Positions 36,966-45,484 are shown, numbered from the stretch's first letter. The stretch is DNA of 64,000 bases from Rhodospirillaceae bacterium SYSU D60007 (GCA_003574685.1 QOCQ01000013.1:1-64000), one strand, 5' to 3'. The notes: generated by a model from the sequence alone, not told the origin. Numbers and translations are program-made.

Positions 36966-37973
36966 CTATCCACGGATCGGAGGCGGGCCGCCGATATCCC
37001 TGAAGTCGGTCAGCGGCAGCAAGTCCGGCTTCAAAGCCGCTTCGACGATGCAGCGGAAGCTTTCTGCTTTCGTGATCCGCGCGTCGGCCTCCTCGGGGCT
37101 GTAGAACCCGATCTCGTCGAAGTTCCCGAAAGCCAGGCGCCGTGTCGCCTCGTCGAAGAGTTTCATCCGGCCCGGCCAGCAGATCTCGATGCATCCGAGC
37201 GCGCCGAACAGGGGGGAACCGATATCGCTCGACATGAAGTGCGGGTTGTCCGGACCGTCATGAACATAGTAGTGCGGCTTGAGTTTGAATTGCCATGAGC
37301 CCTTGAGGTAGTTCGCCCGCGACAGAACGAACTCTCCAAGCGGCGGCCCCTGCATGCGGAACAGCGAATAGCGCGGGTTCTCCCTGAAGGCCGCATCGTC
37401 ATAGGCGACGCCGAAACGGACGACATCAAAATCCATCACAGGCGTCGACAGCTTCCATTCCCCGGTGCTCGTATCGGCGCGGCCGAGCCGCAATCGATAA
37501 AGCGGAACACGAAACCGCCCCTTCTTCTGTTTGGCCTTGTTGTCGAAACCGGAGATATAGGCGTGCCCCACGATCGTTGACGTCATCACGGCAAGCAGCG
37601 GCAGCGGCGCAACGTCAGGGCCAGGCCCCGGCTGCGGCACCGGCGTCGGTATTGCTGGCTGGCCGGGCCCGGGTTGCGGGGTGGCGCCACCGTTCGCAAG
37701 TTGGTTCAGAAGAACGAGGGTTTGATGGCCGGGATGAACAGTCGCGTCCGGCACGGCCAGTTTGTGGAACTTCTGGAACGTGTAGATGTACTGGTCCGTC
37801 TGCGCGCTGTAGCCCGCATTCGGGTTGAGACCCGCACCGGCGCCGCCCTTGCCCGGTGGGATGCGCGACAGAAGGTCATGGACGACGCGGACATCGGGCG
37901 CGCGGTTCCCGCCGTTCCGCCCGTGATAGCCGACTGGCGCGCTGATCGTGACGGTCATGTCATAGGTCCCCAT
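36966..37973 (-). CDS. Peptidoglycan-binding-like protein with Cys/His-rich C-domain
   Basis: This is a 335-residue protein without a signal peptide. Residues 25-92 (VRVVHDLLSRI, TDQYIYTFQKFHKL, HPGHQTLVLLNQL) resemble a PG_binding_1 domain. A Pro/Gly-rich linker (93-120) joins it to a domain of about 210 residues ending in PHYYVHDG...FMSSDIGSPLFGALGCIEICW. The His238, Ser/Asp and Cys261 spacing recalls the His-x-Ser-x-Gly-Cys active site of YkuD/Tlde1-type L,D-transpeptidases, but the match is imperfect. This shape (PG-binding plus wall enzyme, no signal) is typical of secreted effectors or lysins. No delivery system is adjacent. Confidence 0.65.
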   Translation of the reverse strand: MGTYDMTVTISAPVGYHGRNGGNRAPDVRVVHDLLSRIPPGKGGAGAGLNPNAGYSAQTDQYIYTFQKFHKLAVPDATVHPGHQTLVLLNQLANGGATPQPGPGQPAIPTPVPQPGPGPDVAPLPLLAVMTSTIVGHAYISGFDNKAKQKKGRFRVPLYRLRLGRADTSTGEWKLSTPVMDFDVVRFGVAYDDAAFRENPRYSLFRMQGPPLGEFVLSRANYLKGSWQFKLKPHYYVHDGPDNPHFMSSDIGSPLFGALGCIEICWPGRMKLFDEATRRLAFGNFDEIGFYSPEEADARITKAESFRCIVEAALKPDLLPLTDFRDIGGPPPIRG

Positions 37974-38083
37974 ACAAGCGGCGCGCGTGCGTCACGCTCG
38001 GGCGATCCTATCGTCGGGAGACTGTCCCGCTCTTGGACGGAGACGACAAAAGATCAGGACTGACGCGACAATCTGCGTCAGGA

Positions 38084-39178
38084 TCAACCGCCAGCGAGAT
38101 TGTAGCGGCGCAGGAATCCGGGATCAGGATCAAAGCCGAGACCGGATGCCGTCGGCACGTCGAGCGATGCCTGCCAGCGGGTGAGCCCGAAGCCATAGGG
38201 GTCCATCGAGTCCTCGGCCTCGATAGTGGCGAAGTAGCCTTCTTCCTTGTTCACTGCCAGCATGTGCAGCGAGGCGAGCGCGGCCGGCCCGACGAACGGT
38301 GTATGAGGGGCGGCGATCTTCCCGGCCCTGGCGAGCACTGCGAGCGCACGGCTCGCTTCTGACAGGCCGCCCAACATGCAGACGTCGGGCTGCAGCACGC
38401 CGATCGAGGACGCTTTGGCGTACAGCGCCATCTGCTCCGCCGAACCGAGGTCTGCGCCCATGCCGACGACGATGCCCGGCAAGGCTGGCTCGTCGAGCAG
38501 GTCCTCGGGCGGCCAGATCGGATCTTCGAGCCATAGCAGGTCGAGGTCGGCCCATCGCTTCCCGTCGCGACCCAGGTCGGCCAGCGTGTGGGCGTTGTTG
38601 CAGTCGGCGACGAACGGCGTCGTCGCGGGAATTGCGCGACGCGCCTCCTCGATCACCTCCAGGCTGGCTTCGTGGACCTTCACGGCCGCGACGCCGCTCG
38701 CCAGCGCCTGCTCGACGCGTTGGCGCGCCCGCCCGGCATGATCGTACTTGTCGAGGCTCGCCATCACCGGAACGCGGGTGCGCCTGGCTCCGCCCAACAG
38801 GGCCGAAACCGACCGGCCGGCTTGCTTGCCGGCAATGTCCCACAGTGCAATATCGACGGCCGCCAGCGCATTCAGCACCGTCCCGGCGCGGCCGAAGCTC
38901 GCGAAGCGCTTGCGGACCGCGAGGTTCAGTGCCTCCCGCTGATCGATAGACTTGCCGAGATAGTGCGGCGCGATCGCGTCGCGGATGGTGGCGAACAGCG
39001 CTTGCTGCATCGGCGGGCGCAGCGACAGGCATTCACCGTAGCCCTCGACGCCCGACCGGGTCGTCACACGGCAGAGCGTGAGGCAGAGGTCACCCGGCGC
39101 GAGCGGCGACGGGACGCCGGCCGGCCGACGCGGCGCCGGGATGCGCAGCGCAAGAGGCTCGATACGATCGATGATCAT
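38084..39178 (-). CDS. Enolase-superfamily protein (mandelate racemase/MLE-like)
   Basis: This 364-residue protein has the MLE-type N-terminal cap and a barrel with VADCNNA (metal Asp), WLEDPIWPPED (metal Glu) and PHTPFVGPAAL (late active-site strand). Two catalytic positions deviate: the KxK motif reads KVH, and the third metal-ligand strand reads GMGADLG where GEN/GEH is usual. This makes the ordinary racemase or cycloisomerase reaction doubtful and suggests a different acid-sugar dehydratase-like chemistry or a reduced activity. The start overlaps the stop of a small upstream ORF (ATGA). Confidence 0.85.
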   Translation of the reverse strand: MIIDRIEPLALRIPAPRRPAGVPSPLAPGDLCLTLCRVTTRSGVEGYGECLSLRPPMQQALFATIRDAIAPHYLGKSIDQREALNLAVRKRFASFGRAGTVLNALAAVDIALWDIAGKQAGRSVSALLGGARRTRVPVMASLDKYDHAGRARQRVEQALASGVAAVKVHEASLEVIEEARRAIPATTPFVADCNNAHTLADLGRDGKRWADLDLLWLEDPIWPPEDLLDEPALPGIVVGMGADLGSAEQMALYAKASSIGVLQPDVCMLGGLSEASRALAVLARAGKIAAPHTPFVGPAALASLHMLAVNKEEGYFATIEAEDSMDPYGFGLTRWQASLDVPTASGLGFDPDPGFLRRYNLAGG

Positions 39179-39333
39179 GCCGACAATGGCCGCGGTCTTC
39201 GCCGACCCAGCCAGGCCAGGGCCACGCTCCCGACACCAAGCGCGGCGGCGCCCTGCAGCAGCTCCCAGTGCGAGGAGCCGATGTGCCCACTGCCGGGCAG
39301 GCTGACGGTTGAAACCTGCACCGCGTCGCTCAC
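39175..39333 (-). CDS. Small membrane-protein ORF (52 residues), PEP-CTERM-like tail
   Basis: This GTG-started frame is coupled at both ends: it overlaps the upstream paralogue's stop (GTGA) and the downstream enolase start (ATGA). The product begins polar, then has SSHWELLQGAAALGVGSVAL and WLGRRRPRPLSA, that is, one hydrophobic helix followed by a basic tail, as in C-terminal sorting signals or small membrane proteins. No family is recognised. Chance is possible, but overlaps on both sides favour a real gene. Confidence 0.45.
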   Translation of the reverse strand: MSDAVQVSTVSLPGSGHIGSSHWELLQGAAALGVGSVALAWLGRRRPRPLSA

Positions 39334-40013
39334 TGATACGTGACCCGGCTCATCAGATTCCGCTTTACTGCCATCCTGTAGACGTGCTCGGCAAAACGCC
39401 AGTTATCCGCCAGCGCGGCATATGTCGCCGGATCTCCTTCGATCGCAAGAAAGATCTCAACGTCCGCAGCCATTTGCTGATCGAAAGGAACGACCGCGCC
39501 GCACGTAATGACGTATCGCTCGACAGTGGCAACCCTCGTTGCAAGAAACTCGCCAGGCTTGAAGGTTTGTTCCACGCCTTCGTCCAGCAGCCAGAGCTCG
39601 CGACCGCGCATCAGGTCCTTGAGAGGCATGCCGGCAAGCTCGGGCTTTTCGATGACGCGGAACCAGGAAAAGCGCGCCGTACGCAGGGCTTCCAGGATGA
39701 GTGTCTCGTCGGGGTCGCTGGTCTGGGGCCGGCTCCGGGCATAGCGGTCGATGGCGCGGGTCTTGCCCGCCCCGGTGCTATAGAGGGCGAGGTCATAGGC
39801 AAGCATCATTTCCGATTCGCTGTTGGCGATGAGCGTGTTGCCGTCGGCGATCCCGATTCGCTTCGCACCCTTCAGAAAGACGGAGAGTGCGATATTCTTC
39901 AGCGCTGCGGACTGAATGTCGGTGCGCAACTGCCGCCAGCGCCGGTACCTGCGAAGGATTTTTTCCCGACTGACGGACGGGCTCGTCTCGGCAGTGTCCA
40001 TTCCTGCTCTCAC
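39330..40013 (-). CDS. Uncharacterised protein, paralogue 2
   Basis: This 227-residue homologue of the protein at 28218 shares the RRYRRWRQLRT segment, KRIGIADGNTLIANSESE, YDLALYSTGAGKTRAIDRYAR, ARFSWFRVIEK, LWLLDEGVEQT and VITCGAVVPFD, and the same C-terminal VTYQ ending. It has no signal peptide or membrane segment. Neighbours differ (an HTH regulator upstream, a small ORF and an enolase-superfamily gene downstream), so context gives no common function. The family is unknown to me. Confidence 0.75.
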   Translation of the reverse strand: MRAGMDTAETSPSVSREKILRRYRRWRQLRTDIQSAALKNIALSVFLKGAKRIGIADGNTLIANSESEMMLAYDLALYSTGAGKTRAIDRYARSRPQTSDPDETLILEALRTARFSWFRVIEKPELAGMPLKDLMRGRELWLLDEGVEQTFKPGEFLATRVATVERYVITCGAVVPFDQQMAADVEIFLAIEGDPATYAALADNWRFAEHVYRMAVKRNLMSRVTYQ

Positions 40014-40052
40014 TCGCTGATCAAATCGTCACACGGCGGATCCGCTCCATGA

Positions 40053-40352
40053 TCATGGCATTACCCGGCGAGCGCCCCGCCTCACGGCGTCGGGCTCATG
40101 TTCGACGATCTTCAGCAGCACGCGAGCGGAGCGGTCTGGTGTCCGCCGTCCGGTTTCCCACTCCTTCACCGCATCCGGCGAGAAGCCGAAGCGGTTGGAA
40201 AACTCGATGCGGGTGAGCCCGAGCCGCTTGCGAATGAGGCGAACATTGACCTCGTCCGGCAAATGCACCACGAATCCCTTCTCGATTTCGCCGCGCGCGA
40301 AAGCCCGCGCCTTTCGGACGCTTGAGAGAATCCGCCTACCGGCCCTTGACAT
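40053..40352 (-). CDS. HTH antitoxin-like regulator (NadS/HigA type), toxin not seen
   Basis: This 99-residue protein has a C-terminal Cro/CI-type helix-turn-helix: VRLIRKRLGLTRIEFSNRFG, then SPDAVKEWETGRRTPDRSAR and LLKIVEHEPDAV, the last being characteristic of NadS-like antitoxins that pair with a RelE/HigB toxin encoded directly upstream. The 163 bases upstream on this strand hold no toxin-like frame. It may regulate only itself, or may be the remaining half of a lost toxin-antitoxin pair. Confidence 0.75.
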   Translation of the reverse strand: MSRAGRRILSSVRKARAFARGEIEKGFVVHLPDEVNVRLIRKRLGLTRIEFSNRFGFSPDAVKEWETGRRTPDRSARVLLKIVEHEPDAVRRGARRVMP

Positions 40353-40515
40353 GTCTCATCGCTCCTTCGCGGTCAAGCGCGAAGGTGGTAATGCCACTCT
40401 CCCGCTCCACCATCAACGAGATCCACCCGGCGGCCATGGACAGCCCGCCTTGCCTGTTGCGGGCACTGGCGCCGTGGCTGGCGAATGGCTATCTTGACAA
40501 TCGCAAGGGAGTGAG

Positions 40516-40734
40516 ATGAGCAACGATACCAAGACGCTGATCGCGCGGGTGCGCGCTTTGCCGCCCGAGGATCGCATCGCATTGGTTGAGGACGTGCTCG
40601 ACAGCCTGGACCATGCCGATCCCGATATTGACCGACTGTGGGCGCGGGAGGCGACCGACCGTGTGGCGGCGTACCGGCGCGGTGCGCTTGCCGCCAGGGA
40701 CCTGAGCGACGTTATTGCCAAATATCGACCGTGA
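40516..40734 (+). CDS. Addiction-module antitoxin (Unstab_antitox/TIGR02574 type)
   Basis: This 72-residue acidic helical protein has the family pattern LPPEDRIALVEDVLDSLDH and a later SDVIAKYRP. Such proteins neutralise RelE/ParE-family toxins encoded directly downstream. Here the downstream toxin frame starts at an overlapping GTGA but ends after 18 codons, so the antitoxin is orphaned. AGGGAG precedes the ATG. It is divergent from the HTH gene at 40053, with a 163-base gap. Confidence 0.8.
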   Translation: MSNDTKTLIARVRALPPEDRIALVEDVLDSLDHADPDIDRLWAREATDRVAAYRRGALAARDLSDVIAKYRP

Positions 40735-40787
40735 CGGTCCGGTTTCTTGAGATTGCCGAGATCGAACTCGATCCGGCCGTCTGCTAA
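40731..40787 (+). pseudogene. Truncated ParE/RelE toxin stub
   Basis: The frame starts at a GTG overlapping the antitoxin stop and reads VTVRFLEIAEIELDPAVC before TAA. This matches the first helix of ParE/RelE toxins (usual form VRFLPEAEIELDEAVxYY). The remaining 75 or so residues, including the catalytic C-terminal part, are absent. It is a toxin relic beside an intact antitoxin. Confidence 0.72.
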
Positions 40788-40949
40788 CACATAGCCCCGC
40801 CACCGTAGCATCTTGCGGTTTCCCTACTTAGCGGTGTCGGCGGCCACTTTGTTGATCGTCCCGCTAAGGTTGTGTGTGCTGCTGCGGATGGGGCCCGATA
40901 GCGCAAGCACACTCTACGCACCTGCCGGTCCGCCGTTTTCTCACGCCAT

Positions 40950-42257
40950 TTACAGGGGCACCGGCTCCTCAATCAGAAGCAAGCGTCGGAGCCGCGCCAG
41001 CATGTCGAAACTGTTCGACACGTCGATACTCGCTGTCTCCAGAATCGCGGCATTTCCAGTTATCTGGTGCCGGGCGTGAACATCTTCGCCTGCTCCTAGG
41101 CCTGGATGATATGGATAGAGTAGCGTCAGGCGCGGTGTGCGATATAGCTGCGCGTAGGCCATCATTTGATACACATCGGCTTGCGAGACACCTTGCTTGG
41201 GATCGTCGATCCTCGACGAAATCCGTTTCCATTTGGTATCGATCACGTGCGTTACCACGCCTGCGCGGCGGATCAGGATGTCCGGCTTCGTCTGGAACAG
41301 GCCGCGACCACCGTCCTGCGCGGACAGGCAGAACAGCCGGCCGCCTTGCAGCGAGACTGTGAGGCCGGTTCCCGCCAGCGCACGCGCGATCAGACGCCCG
41401 ACATATTCTTCGAACAGGGCGTTCATCTCGAAAAGCATGGCGGTTCCTTGACCGGAGCCACCCGTTGTCGTCTGGTAACGGTCCTGCAGAAAGAGGCGGG
41501 CCATGGTAAACAGCTCCTGCCAGGGCTGATTGGTGCGATCAATCACGACCTCGTGCCATCGCAGAGCCGACACCGGCACATCCGCGATCTCCGCGTAGAC
41601 AAAGGCGAGTTCACGCAACCGCTGCTGGTTTGCAGAACGACGCGAGAGGCGCAACACATGGGAAATCGCCGCCTTCATGATCCGGTTGAGCGCAATATCC
41701 TCGGACAGCAGATCAAACCGGCAGGCTAGGCGGGATGGATTGACCGCGTGGTGGGTGAACTGCCGGCTTATGTCGAGCTTGCCACGCAACGTCGGTATGT
41801 CCTCATCCTGACCGACATAGCGGCGTGGCATCCCCTTGCGCAGAGCCGAGGTCAGCTTGTCGCAGAAGACACGGATCAGGATTTCCAGCAGCGTTTCGCG
41901 TTGCCAAGCGAGATCGGTAATGGTCCCAAGATCAATCCTGAGGTCGAGCGCAACGCCCAGCATATGAACCAGGCGCTTGCGAATCGCTGCATTCTGATGA
42001 TCGACCGTTTCACCCGGCGTCACGTCGATCTTGGGCAGAATTTCCAAGCTCGACTCGTTGGTCGCCAGAATTCCGACCACGCCGCGGGCGCGCAAGGCGT
42101 GTCGGCCGTGCTCAAGCACGCCGCTTCCACCCCGACCAGCAAAGACCGAGTGGGCAGCCAAGCTCGCGAGCCTGTCGGCATGGCGGGGCGGGATCTGTCC
42201 CTCGCCATGGCCATAGGCAAGTTTGTCCCATTCACGAACTGTGTAGGACGGCATCAA
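40950..42257 (-). CDS. mcrC: McrC-like nuclease subunit of a type IV restriction system
   Basis: This 435-residue protein is the DNA-cleaving partner of McrB. The N-terminal half contains YTVREWDKL, VGILATNESSLEILPKID and GMPRRYVGQDEDIPTLRGKLD (key part RRYVxxxExxxxLRGKLD), hallmarks of the McrC family. The C-terminal PD-(D/E)xK nuclease has TKPDIL near residue 325 and VIDTKWK near 341. It overlaps mcrB by 4 bases. With McrB it would cut modified foreign DNA, for example methylcytosine-containing phage DNA. Confidence 0.92.
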   Translation of the reverse strand: MMPSYTVREWDKLAYGHGEGQIPPRHADRLASLAAHSVFAGRGGSGVLEHGRHALRARGVVGILATNESSLEILPKIDVTPGETVDHQNAAIRKRLVHMLGVALDLRIDLGTITDLAWQRETLLEILIRVFCDKLTSALRKGMPRRYVGQDEDIPTLRGKLDISRQFTHHAVNPSRLACRFDLLSEDIALNRIMKAAISHVLRLSRRSANQQRLRELAFVYAEIADVPVSALRWHEVVIDRTNQPWQELFTMARLFLQDRYQTTTGGSGQGTAMLFEMNALFEEYVGRLIARALAGTGLTVSLQGGRLFCLSAQDGGRGLFQTKPDILIRRAGVVTHVIDTKWKRISSRIDDPKQGVSQADVYQMMAYAQLYRTPRLTLLYPYHPGLGAGEDVHARHQITGNAAILETASIDVSNSFDMLARLRRLLLIEEPVPL

Positions 42258-45200
42258 ATTTCGAACTCCGAGAAATCGAATTTGGCCTTTACGCTCCAGC
42301 GCACCCTGCCTCCGTCAAGTTCATCGTCGGCAAAACCTGCGGGCGCCGCCAATGTTCTGGCTTCGAGGAAGTGGGAACCGTTCGTACCGTTGCCATCACC
42401 GAGCACCGCGGCGACCTTCGACCAGTCCTCATAGAAATATTCCGCCAGAAGCGGGATGACCTTGTGGCGCATGACATTCTCAACATCCGCACGGCTGGAG
42501 CATGAAGTGAAATAGGCGTGACCGATCTGGTGCTCACGATCGAAGAGATACTCTATCCGCTCATTGATGGTGCGCATCAGTTTGCACAAGTCGATTCCGT
42601 CCAGATCTCCGGCGTCCAAGTGTCTTGCCGCTAAAGCCCTCCGAAGCTCTTCGGTATCCGGCATCAGTTCGCGGAAAGTAAAGCGGCGGCGCAGCGCGGT
42701 ATCCAGCAATGCAATCGAGCGGTCCGCAGTGTTCATGGTGGCGATGATGTGCAGGTTTGCCGGGACACCGAAGCTCGTCCCGGAGTAGGGAAGCCGGACC
42801 CTGACTTCATTTTCGCAGCCGAGCCGTTTGTCGACTTCGAGCAAGGTGATCAGCTCGCCAAAAACCTTGGAAATATTGGCCCGGTTGATCTCATCGATGA
42901 TGAGGACGTGCGGTCGTGCCACCGGACGCTCGGCATTCGGGCTGAATACTACCGCCTCCAGGGCGTCCCAGTCGATCAAGTCTGGATCGAGTTGATAGGC
43001 CGACTGACGCCGGAAGTTCCGCGCATAAAATCCTTCGCGCTCTGCTACTTTGTTGTCGCGCCAGATCCATTCAACGCTGCGCCTGTGTGGATGGAAGCTG
43101 GCATCGGGATCGAAATAATACTCGCCGGTCACCCGTCCGAACGCGCGATAGCTGTCCCGTCCATCCGAGATGACGACATAGTCGCCGATCTGAAGGCCAG
43201 ACCGGAATGCGTAGATCATCTCGATGTTCGGGTCCTTGCCGGATGCCTTGGGATCCTTCTTGTTCCACTCCTTCCTGATCTCTTCGAAATCGTCGAAACG
43301 TTCGTCGGACCAATCGACATCGCCACCCCAACCGAGATGGATCAGCGATCCATTGAGGCCCTCACGGATCCGGTCCTCTTGGCTGCCGCGCTGCCCGAGA
43401 GCAATTTTGTAGATCGGCCTCGAACGATCGAGTCGCTTTATCGGCGCATCGCCGGTGTCGAGACGCGCTCTCTCACTGATGATCTTGAAGACACCGGCGT
43501 GCGGCTTGAGGCTGAAGCCGCCTGATGCACCGGGCCGGGCCTCATCTTCGTCGCCTTCCTGTTCGCTCTTTGTGGTCGGCCGCAAACCCTCGACGAAATC
43601 TTCATACGAAAAGGATTGGTGAAAGGTGACGAACTCGATTCGGCCTTCACCAACAAGACGGCGGTACTCGGCCATCAGAGCATCTCGGTGGTGGCGCAAA
43701 GGCTCCGCTGCGTTGTCCCCGAGGCAGATCCGCACGGCTTCCCATGCCGTGGCGTAGGTCTTGCCTGTTCCGGGCGGGCCGTAAAGGATAAGATTGGTGG
43801 CGGCGGGCATCCCGGCCATGAGTTCAAATGCCATGGCTTTATGCCCTTCGTGTGCGGCGAGCTGATAGGTGAAGACTGTAGAACTGCTTGGATTCGGCAT
43901 GGTGTGTGTCGGCTGAAGGACGTTGGCGTACTGCTGGAATTGCTCGCCGCCGAGCGCGTCGCAGATGGCCGGAAACTCATCGCGCAGCCCCATGTCGCGG
44001 TTGAGGTCGCCGGCGCGGATCGAGACCTGTGCTGCACCGTTCTCGCGGGCCGGGTCGACATAATAGTTGCGGGCGCACAGCCGGATTCGATCCGCATCGC
44101 GGATCAGATGGTCGTAAGTCTCAGGCGGCGTCACCGGTACGTCATTGCTGTCGACAATGATATAGCCGGCGTTGTGTAGCTGGGCTGCGGCGTCGTCTTT
44201 CTGCCCCCATCCGCCATTGAGCTTCGTCTTGCCGCGCAGGAAACCAACGATCGGCTTGGAGGGATAGACACGATCAGGCCGCTTCCGCGTCGAGCGGACC
44301 CAATAGTCACGCGGCTCGCCGAACGCGTCGAATATGGAACCGTGCTCGCCCGACTGCCTGTAGTTGTCATAGGCGTCCATCGCCGCTTCGATAGCGTCGC
44401 GGGAAAAGGCCACGGCGCCGTCCTCCCGGTAGTAGTGGACCACCCAGAGCGCGCCTTGCACATCGATCATGTCACGCGGCGCAAGGCCGTTAGCATGGAA
44501 GGCGCGGTGCACCGCCTGCATGAAGCGCAATTCGTCGCGATAGGTGTCCGCCATCGACGTATGGTCAGGAAACCGGTACCCGACCGCTTCCTGCCACAAG
44601 TCCTGACGTACGGAATGGCGAATATAGATGCCATCATCCGGAGCCAGATGCAGGAACAGGAACTCCGCTATTTGGCGCGCAGGATCGGGCTTGCCCTCTG
44701 GAACCGCCTCAACCCAGGCGGTGACGAAAGCCTCCAATGCTTCAGGATGGCCGGCCGGGGTGCCGAGCGCTGCATTAGCAAGGGTCCGCAATGCTGGCCA
44801 GAGCCGCACGCGATCAGCGTTGCCCTTAGGCGACATGGGATGATAGGCGAGAAAGTGCAGCAGATTGCTTTTGGCAAGCGCCGTGCCAATGGCATCGGCC
44901 AGCTCCTGATCCGACCCCGCCCGGCCGATCGCTGCCTTTAGTTCGCCCGCGATCTTTAGCTTGTATGTCCGTTCGCTCTTGTCAAAATCCGGATCGGGTC
45001 GATCGAACCGATCGAGCGCGGGAAAGAAATGGCGCAAGCGGCCGATCCAGCGAGCAACGGCGGCGGGATCGAGAGTCAACGTGGAGTCCGATTGCAACAG
45101 TATGCCTGTCAAGCGGCGCAATGCATCGGGGTCGCCGATCCGCAAGACAACGCAGTCGGCTTTACCAAATGACCAGTCGCGGCTGAGGGCGGAATGCCGT

Positions 45201-45484
45201 CCGCCATCCTTCTTGCCGCTGTGATAGGGGCGTGGCTCGCAGGCAAAGCCATTCGCCTCCAGAACACCCTGCCATTTTCTATGAAGAAAGACGTTTCGCG
45301 CCGGATCCTCGATTTCCCACAACAGCCGCTCACCCTGCGCGAACTCGAAGGCTAGCATTTTCTTCGTGACGCCCTCTCCGGGACGCAAGCCGGAGCTGCG
45401 GATCACGTCGAAAAACGTCCGGCGCAGCGGAACGGGACGATCTCCTTCGTTCTCGTTGAGGCGTGCCTCGAAATCCTCCCACAT
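42254..45484 (-). CDS. mcrB: McrB-like AAA+ GTPase with large N-terminal region and inserted PUA/EVE-like domain
   Basis: This 1076-residue motor of a McrBC-type system has its AAA+ core from about residue 545: Walker A ILYGPPGTGKTYAT near 567, FHQSFSYEDFVEGLRP, Walker B VLIIDEINRANISK near 861, and the McrB-specific MNTADRSIALLDTALRRRF near 921. Between FHQSFS and Walker B lies an insertion of about 120 residues (IYKIALGQR, LIHLGWGGDVDW, IGDYVVISDGRDSYRAFGRV) resembling a PUA/EVE-type modified-base reader. The N-terminal 540 residues are of unknown fold and differ from the short E. coli McrB reader. The likely target is modified DNA. Confidence 0.9.
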   Translation of the reverse strand: MWEDFEARLNENEGDRPVPLRRTFFDVIRSSGLRPGEGVTKKMLAFEFAQGERLLWEIEDPARNVFLHRKWQGVLEANGFACEPRPYHSGKKDGGRHSALSRDWSFGKADCVVLRIGDPDALRRLTGILLQSDSTLTLDPAAVARWIGRLRHFFPALDRFDRPDPDFDKSERTYKLKIAGELKAAIGRAGSDQELADAIGTALAKSNLLHFLAYHPMSPKGNADRVRLWPALRTLANAALGTPAGHPEALEAFVTAWVEAVPEGKPDPARQIAEFLFLHLAPDDGIYIRHSVRQDLWQEAVGYRFPDHTSMADTYRDELRFMQAVHRAFHANGLAPRDMIDVQGALWVVHYYREDGAVAFSRDAIEAAMDAYDNYRQSGEHGSIFDAFGEPRDYWVRSTRKRPDRVYPSKPIVGFLRGKTKLNGGWGQKDDAAAQLHNAGYIIVDSNDVPVTPPETYDHLIRDADRIRLCARNYYVDPARENGAAQVSIRAGDLNRDMGLRDEFPAICDALGGEQFQQYANVLQPTHTMPNPSSSTVFTYQLAAHEGHKAMAFELMAGMPAATNLILYGPPGTGKTYATAWEAVRICLGDNAAEPLRHHRDALMAEYRRLVGEGRIEFVTFHQSFSYEDFVEGLRPTTKSEQEGDEDEARPGASGGFSLKPHAGVFKIISERARLDTGDAPIKRLDRSRPIYKIALGQRGSQEDRIREGLNGSLIHLGWGGDVDWSDERFDDFEEIRKEWNKKDPKASGKDPNIEMIYAFRSGLQIGDYVVISDGRDSYRAFGRVTGEYYFDPDASFHPHRRSVEWIWRDNKVAEREGFYARNFRRQSAYQLDPDLIDWDALEAVVFSPNAERPVARPHVLIIDEINRANISKVFGELITLLEVDKRLGCENEVRVRLPYSGTSFGVPANLHIIATMNTADRSIALLDTALRRRFTFRELMPDTEELRRALAARHLDAGDLDGIDLCKLMRTINERIEYLFDREHQIGHAYFTSCSSRADVENVMRHKVIPLLAEYFYEDWSKVAAVLGDGNGTNGSHFLEARTLAAPAGFADDELDGGRVRWSVKAKFDFSEFEI

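Noticed and set aside
40353-40515. Search for a RelE/HigB toxin upstream of the HTH gene at 40053
   Set aside because: Neither minus-strand frame gives a toxin-like sequence; the region is too short for a full toxin.
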